A DNA stretch of 64,000 bases from CAZEHS01 sp964424355 (lineage in GTDB: Bacteria; Bacillota; Clostridia; Peptostreptococcales; Acidaminobacteraceae), in NCBI GenBank assembly GCA_964424355.1, contig CAYRIO010000002.1, positions 1 through 64,000 of the forward strand, written 5' to 3'. The notes under the pieces are model-generated. The model did not search any database. It worked only from the letters and a program-made list of their open reading frames with translations, and was not told the origin of the DNA. The translations under genes were made by a program, and so were the position numbers. Of the stretch, positions 61,870 through 64,000 are shown piece after piece. Position 1 is the stretch's first letter. Each line of letters starts with the position of its first letter.

Positions 61870-62640
61870 TTAGAACCGCAGGGACAGACAGCTCAATCCG
61901 CCGTCGATTTTTCGGTATTCGCTGGTATCCACGATGATGACATCGTAACCGGCATCCTTGACGGCTTGGGTTGTTTTTTCATATCCGGCAGGAACGATGA
62001 CCTTGCCGTTCATCCAGATGCAGTTTGCGGAATAGCTCTCATCCGGTGTGATTTCAATGCGGTTGAATTTCTGGAAGTCTTCCTTCGTTGTGAATTCCCC
62101 GGATACCAGAAGGTTGTTGTTCTCCAGATAGGAAAGTCCGGTTTTAAGGTGCAGCACCTCAGTGAGCGTCACAACGGATCCGGTATAGCCGAAGCTTTCC
62201 AGTGCCGCGATGAACTGTCGGGCGCCCTCGGCGTTGGTGCGGGCGGAAAGACCGATGTAGAAGTGGTCGCCCACCATCATGACGTCGCCGCCTTCAATGG
62301 TGCCGGGGCTCTGGATGCGAACGGTTTGTTCAGGGGTGAAGAAGTTTTTCAGCACGTGGCTCATGGATTCAACTTCACCTTTGCGGCTCTGTGCGCCGGG
62401 GTTGGAGATGATGGCGCAGCTGCGGGTCAGGATTGCAGTATCTTCAACGAAACAGGAGTCCGGATAGGTCTCGTCCGCTTCTAGGACAGTTACCGCAACG
62501 CCGCAGGCTTTCAACGCTTCAATATAGGTGTCGTGCTGTTTAAGTGCCAGATCGTAGTTGGGTTTGCCCAGTTCGGGAGCCGAGGTGATGCCCTCAGCCA
62601 AAGAACGGCCGGGTCGCTTGACAATGACATTTTTAAACAT
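61870..62640 (-). CDS. Dimethylargininase (DDAH)-like amidinohydrolase
   Basis: 256 residues from the ATG preceded by GGAGG. It belongs to the guanidino-group-modifying enzyme superfamily. Conserved residues: Asp in FVEDTAI, GTIEGGDVM, the catalytic His region (EVLHLKTGLSYL) and the catalytic Cys251 in GGLSCLSLRF at the C-terminus. DDAH cleaves methylated arginines to citrulline and an amine; arginine or other guanidino compounds are possible substrates in bacteria. It is divergent from a GntR-type regulator with palindromes in between, which suggests substrate-induced control. Confidence 0.9.
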   Translation of the reverse strand: MFKNVIVKRPGRSLAEGITSAPELGKPNYDLALKQHDTYIEALKACGVAVTVLEADETYPDSCFVEDTAILTRSCAIISNPGAQSRKGEVESMSHVLKNFFTPEQTVRIQSPGTIEGGDVMMVGDHFYIGLSARTNAEGARQFIAALESFGYTGSVVTLTEVLHLKTGLSYLENNNLLVSGEFTTKEDFQKFNRIEITPDESYSANCIWMNGKVIVPAGYEKTTQAVKDAGYDVIIVDTSEYRKIDGGLSCLSLRF

Positions 62641-62716
62641 GTGAGTTCCTCCAGGATTCAGATTGCGGTCATCGCCGCTTTTTATCAATATACAATATAT
62701 TATATATCAAGTCAAG

Positions 62717-62798
62717 TTGTCTGACAATTTCCTCGGGTTTATTCGAAGTCGGACTTGCCGAAAGCAGGGCCCATAATATAATATATAGTATTATGGGC
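62717..62798. promoter_or_regulatory. Operator candidates between DDAH-like and GntR genes
   Basis: ttgtctgacaa at 62717-62727 is an 11-bp palindrome of the T-x-GT-N-AC-x-A type bound by FCD-class GntR regulators. gcccataata...tattatgggc at 62769-62798 has perfect 10-bp arms 10 bases apart and includes promoter-like AT sequence before the regulator gene. Both fit autoregulation and control of the divergent enzyme gene. Confidence 0.55.
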
Positions 62799-62830
62799 TA
62801 TAAGCCTGTAATACAGGAGTGGAGGACCCC

Positions 62831-63481
62831 ATGAGCCATATGTTCGTATCATTGAAAGATCATGTTTACAATTATATCTCCGAGCAAATCGGGAACGGAA
62901 ATTTGAAGCCGGATCAAAAGATCAATGAGCAGCAGATCAGCGAGTATCTGAATATCAGCCGGACGCCGGTGAGGGAAGCTCTCATTCATCTGGCTGCGGA
63001 GGGTTATATCGAAAATATTCCCCGGAAAGGGTTCATCGTGCGGCCACTGGAACAGAAACGGGCCAGCGAGCTGTACAGGATCATCGGTTCTCTGGAGGCG
63101 CTGGCGATTTCCGATGCCCTGGACCATATGACCGATCAGATGATCCAGGAAATGAAAGGGCTGGTAGACCGAATGTATGAAGCGATTACTGGCGGGCAGG
63201 TGGAACTGTATTATCAGTTTCAGAACGAGTTCCACAATCGCTACATTGATGTGAGCGCTAATACAGAGCTGGCGATTTTGCTGCGAAAACTGAAGAAGAA
63301 CTTTATCCGGCAGGGGTATGCGGTGTCTGGAACCGAAGATATCTGCAATGTCCTGCGGAGCACCAACGACGAGCACGCCCGGATGGCGGCGCTCTTTGAG
63401 GCCCGGGATAAAGGTGCACTGATGGCCTATGTGCAGAATGTCCATTGGCGTTCAGAACAGACCACTTATGATGTTTTATAG
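62831..63481 (+). CDS. GntR family regulator, FCD type
   Basis: 216 residues from the ATG preceded by GGAGG; an upstream GTG is less likely. The N-terminal winged helix-turn-helix has the GntR pattern LKPDQKINEQQISEYLNISRTPVREALIHLAAEGYIENIPRKGFIV. The C-terminal helical FCD ligand-binding domain follows (FQNEFHNRYIDVSAN with a metal-binding-type His, and DEHARMAALFEARD). FCD regulators usually sense small carboxylates or amino acids. It lies divergent to the DDAH-like gene and is its probable regulator. Confidence 0.9.
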   Translation: MSHMFVSLKDHVYNYISEQIGNGNLKPDQKINEQQISEYLNISRTPVREALIHLAAEGYIENIPRKGFIVRPLEQKRASELYRIIGSLEALAISDALDHMTDQMIQEMKGLVDRMYEAITGGQVELYYQFQNEFHNRYIDVSANTELAILLRKLKKNFIRQGYAVSGTEDICNVLRSTNDEHARMAALFEARDKGALMAYVQNVHWRSEQTTYDVL

Positions 63482-63577
63482 TTCTTGGTGCTGAAATTTC
63501 GGCGATACAGCGCGGTTTGTTTTTGTGATAGAATAAATAATTGGATAAAAGCAGGCATGTGCTTTAAGGGTGAGTGG

Positions 63578-64000
63578 ATGAAGCGTACATTTGGAATCAT
63601 GGTCTGGGCCGCCCTCTCGGGGGTTGGTATTGCAGGAATTCTTAACACTATTCTGATTATCGCCTCCGGATTGGGGCGCTTCAACCTGGGGAACGCTCTG
63701 CCAGCTTTGTTGGGTGGCCTTTTACTGGGTATCGGTGTCAAAAAACTGATGAGACCGGATCGCCCGGTGTTTTCCAATTCCAAAGTCCGGCTGTTTTTCA
63801 GCGGAACCCTTGCTTTGGCGGGGGTATGGTTTGTGGTGGTGCTGCTCCTGATTGGCTATGGGTGGCCCCGGACCGACGGTGAAACGGCGGAATGGATGCT
63901 GGTTCCCGGAGCAGGGCTGCGGGGGGACCAACTGAGCCTGACCCTGATGGAACGGCTGGATACGGCTGCGGCCTATTGGCGTCAGCATCCGGATGTCAAG
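63578..64000 (+). CDS. YdcF/ElyC (DUF218)-like membrane protein (3' partial)
   Basis: The first 141 residues of a frame that stays open to the window end. Three hydrophobic helices (MVWAALSGVGIAGILNTILII; ALPALLGGLLLGIGV; FFSGTLALAGVWFVVVLLLIGYG) are followed by MLVPGAGLRGDQLSLTLMERLDTAAAYWRQHPDV, the start of a DUF218 (ElyC/SanA/YdcF) domain. The family is linked to envelope biogenesis, without a settled reaction. The start ATG follows a weak AAGGGTGAG site. The remainder lies beyond the window. Confidence 0.75.
   Translation, partial: MKRTFGIMVWAALSGVGIAGILNTILIIASGLGRFNLGNALPALLGGLLLGIGVKKLMRPDRPVFSNSKVRLFFSGTLALAGVWFVVVLLLIGYGWPRTDGETAEWMLVPGAGLRGDQLSLTLMERLDTAAAYWRQHPDVK

Overview
The window looks like chromosome of an obligately anaerobic, amino-acid-fermenting member of the Bacillota (class Clostridia). 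Supporting signs are strong Shine-Dalgarno sites and class-typical RNA switches (c-di-GMP-I, glycine, T-box). There is an rnfCDGEAB operon, an indolepyruvate:ferredoxin oxidoreductase, a histidine-to-glutamate pathway and oligoendopeptidase F. I cannot assign a genus. I see no rRNA, tRNA, insertion sequence, prophage or CRISPR array.

Layout. 1-4.5 kb: the 3' end of a repeat-bearing surface protein with a C-terminal SLH-like region, a secreted transglutaminase-like protein behind a c-di-GMP-I riboswitch, an HPt protein and an MgtC-like protein. 4.6-9.7 kb: histidine degradation, hutU-ftcD-hutI-fchA (hutH is not in the window). 10-16.4 kb: an omega-amidase-like hydrolase, a class V aminotransferase, serA, a DUF1015 gene, then a single-aptamer glycine riboswitch in front of an ACT-domain gene and a UPF0210 gene. 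16.4-29.3 kb: a small membrane protein, msrB, an ABC-F ATPase, iorAB, a TPR lipoprotein, a DMT exporter, a long glutamine synthetase, threonine aldolase, pepF and a nitroreductase.

29.3-32 kb (minus strand) is the most interesting part: a GGDEF diguanylate cyclase gene followed at once by hgcA and hgcB, the two genes required for microbial mercury methylation. The only hgcA start with a good ribosome-binding site lies 17 codons upstream of the first sense start. The frame from it crosses an in-frame TGA at codon 10, directly after a Cys codon. A hairpin resembling a bacterial SECIS element follows that TGA. HgcA here may therefore be a selenoprotein with an N-terminal Cys-Sec pair.

32-38 kb: asnS, then a run of signalling genes in which an ABC ATPase and a histidine kinase both lack key catalytic residues and flank a PucR/CdaR-type regulator. 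38-44.4 kb (minus strand): leuA-cimA-leuC-leuD-leuB behind a leucine (CUC) T-box leader. 44.5-55.7 kb: fabI behind a long unidentified structured leader, RluA, acylphosphatase, a REC-GGDEF protein with an ABC export system, a second glutamine synthetase and small unknown genes. 55.7-61.8 kb: a long AT-rich control region, an RseC-like gene and rnfCDGEAB. 61.8-64 kb: a DDAH-like enzyme divergent from a GntR/FCD regulator, and the start of a YdcF-like membrane protein cut by the window end.

Taken together, amino-acid catabolism (His, aromatic 2-oxoacids, Thr, possibly Gly) yields glutamate, one-carbon units on tetrahydrofolate and reduced ferredoxin. Rnf can then convert the ferredoxin reducing power into an ion gradient. 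Two GGDEF proteins and a c-di-GMP riboswitch point to c-di-GMP control of surface functions.
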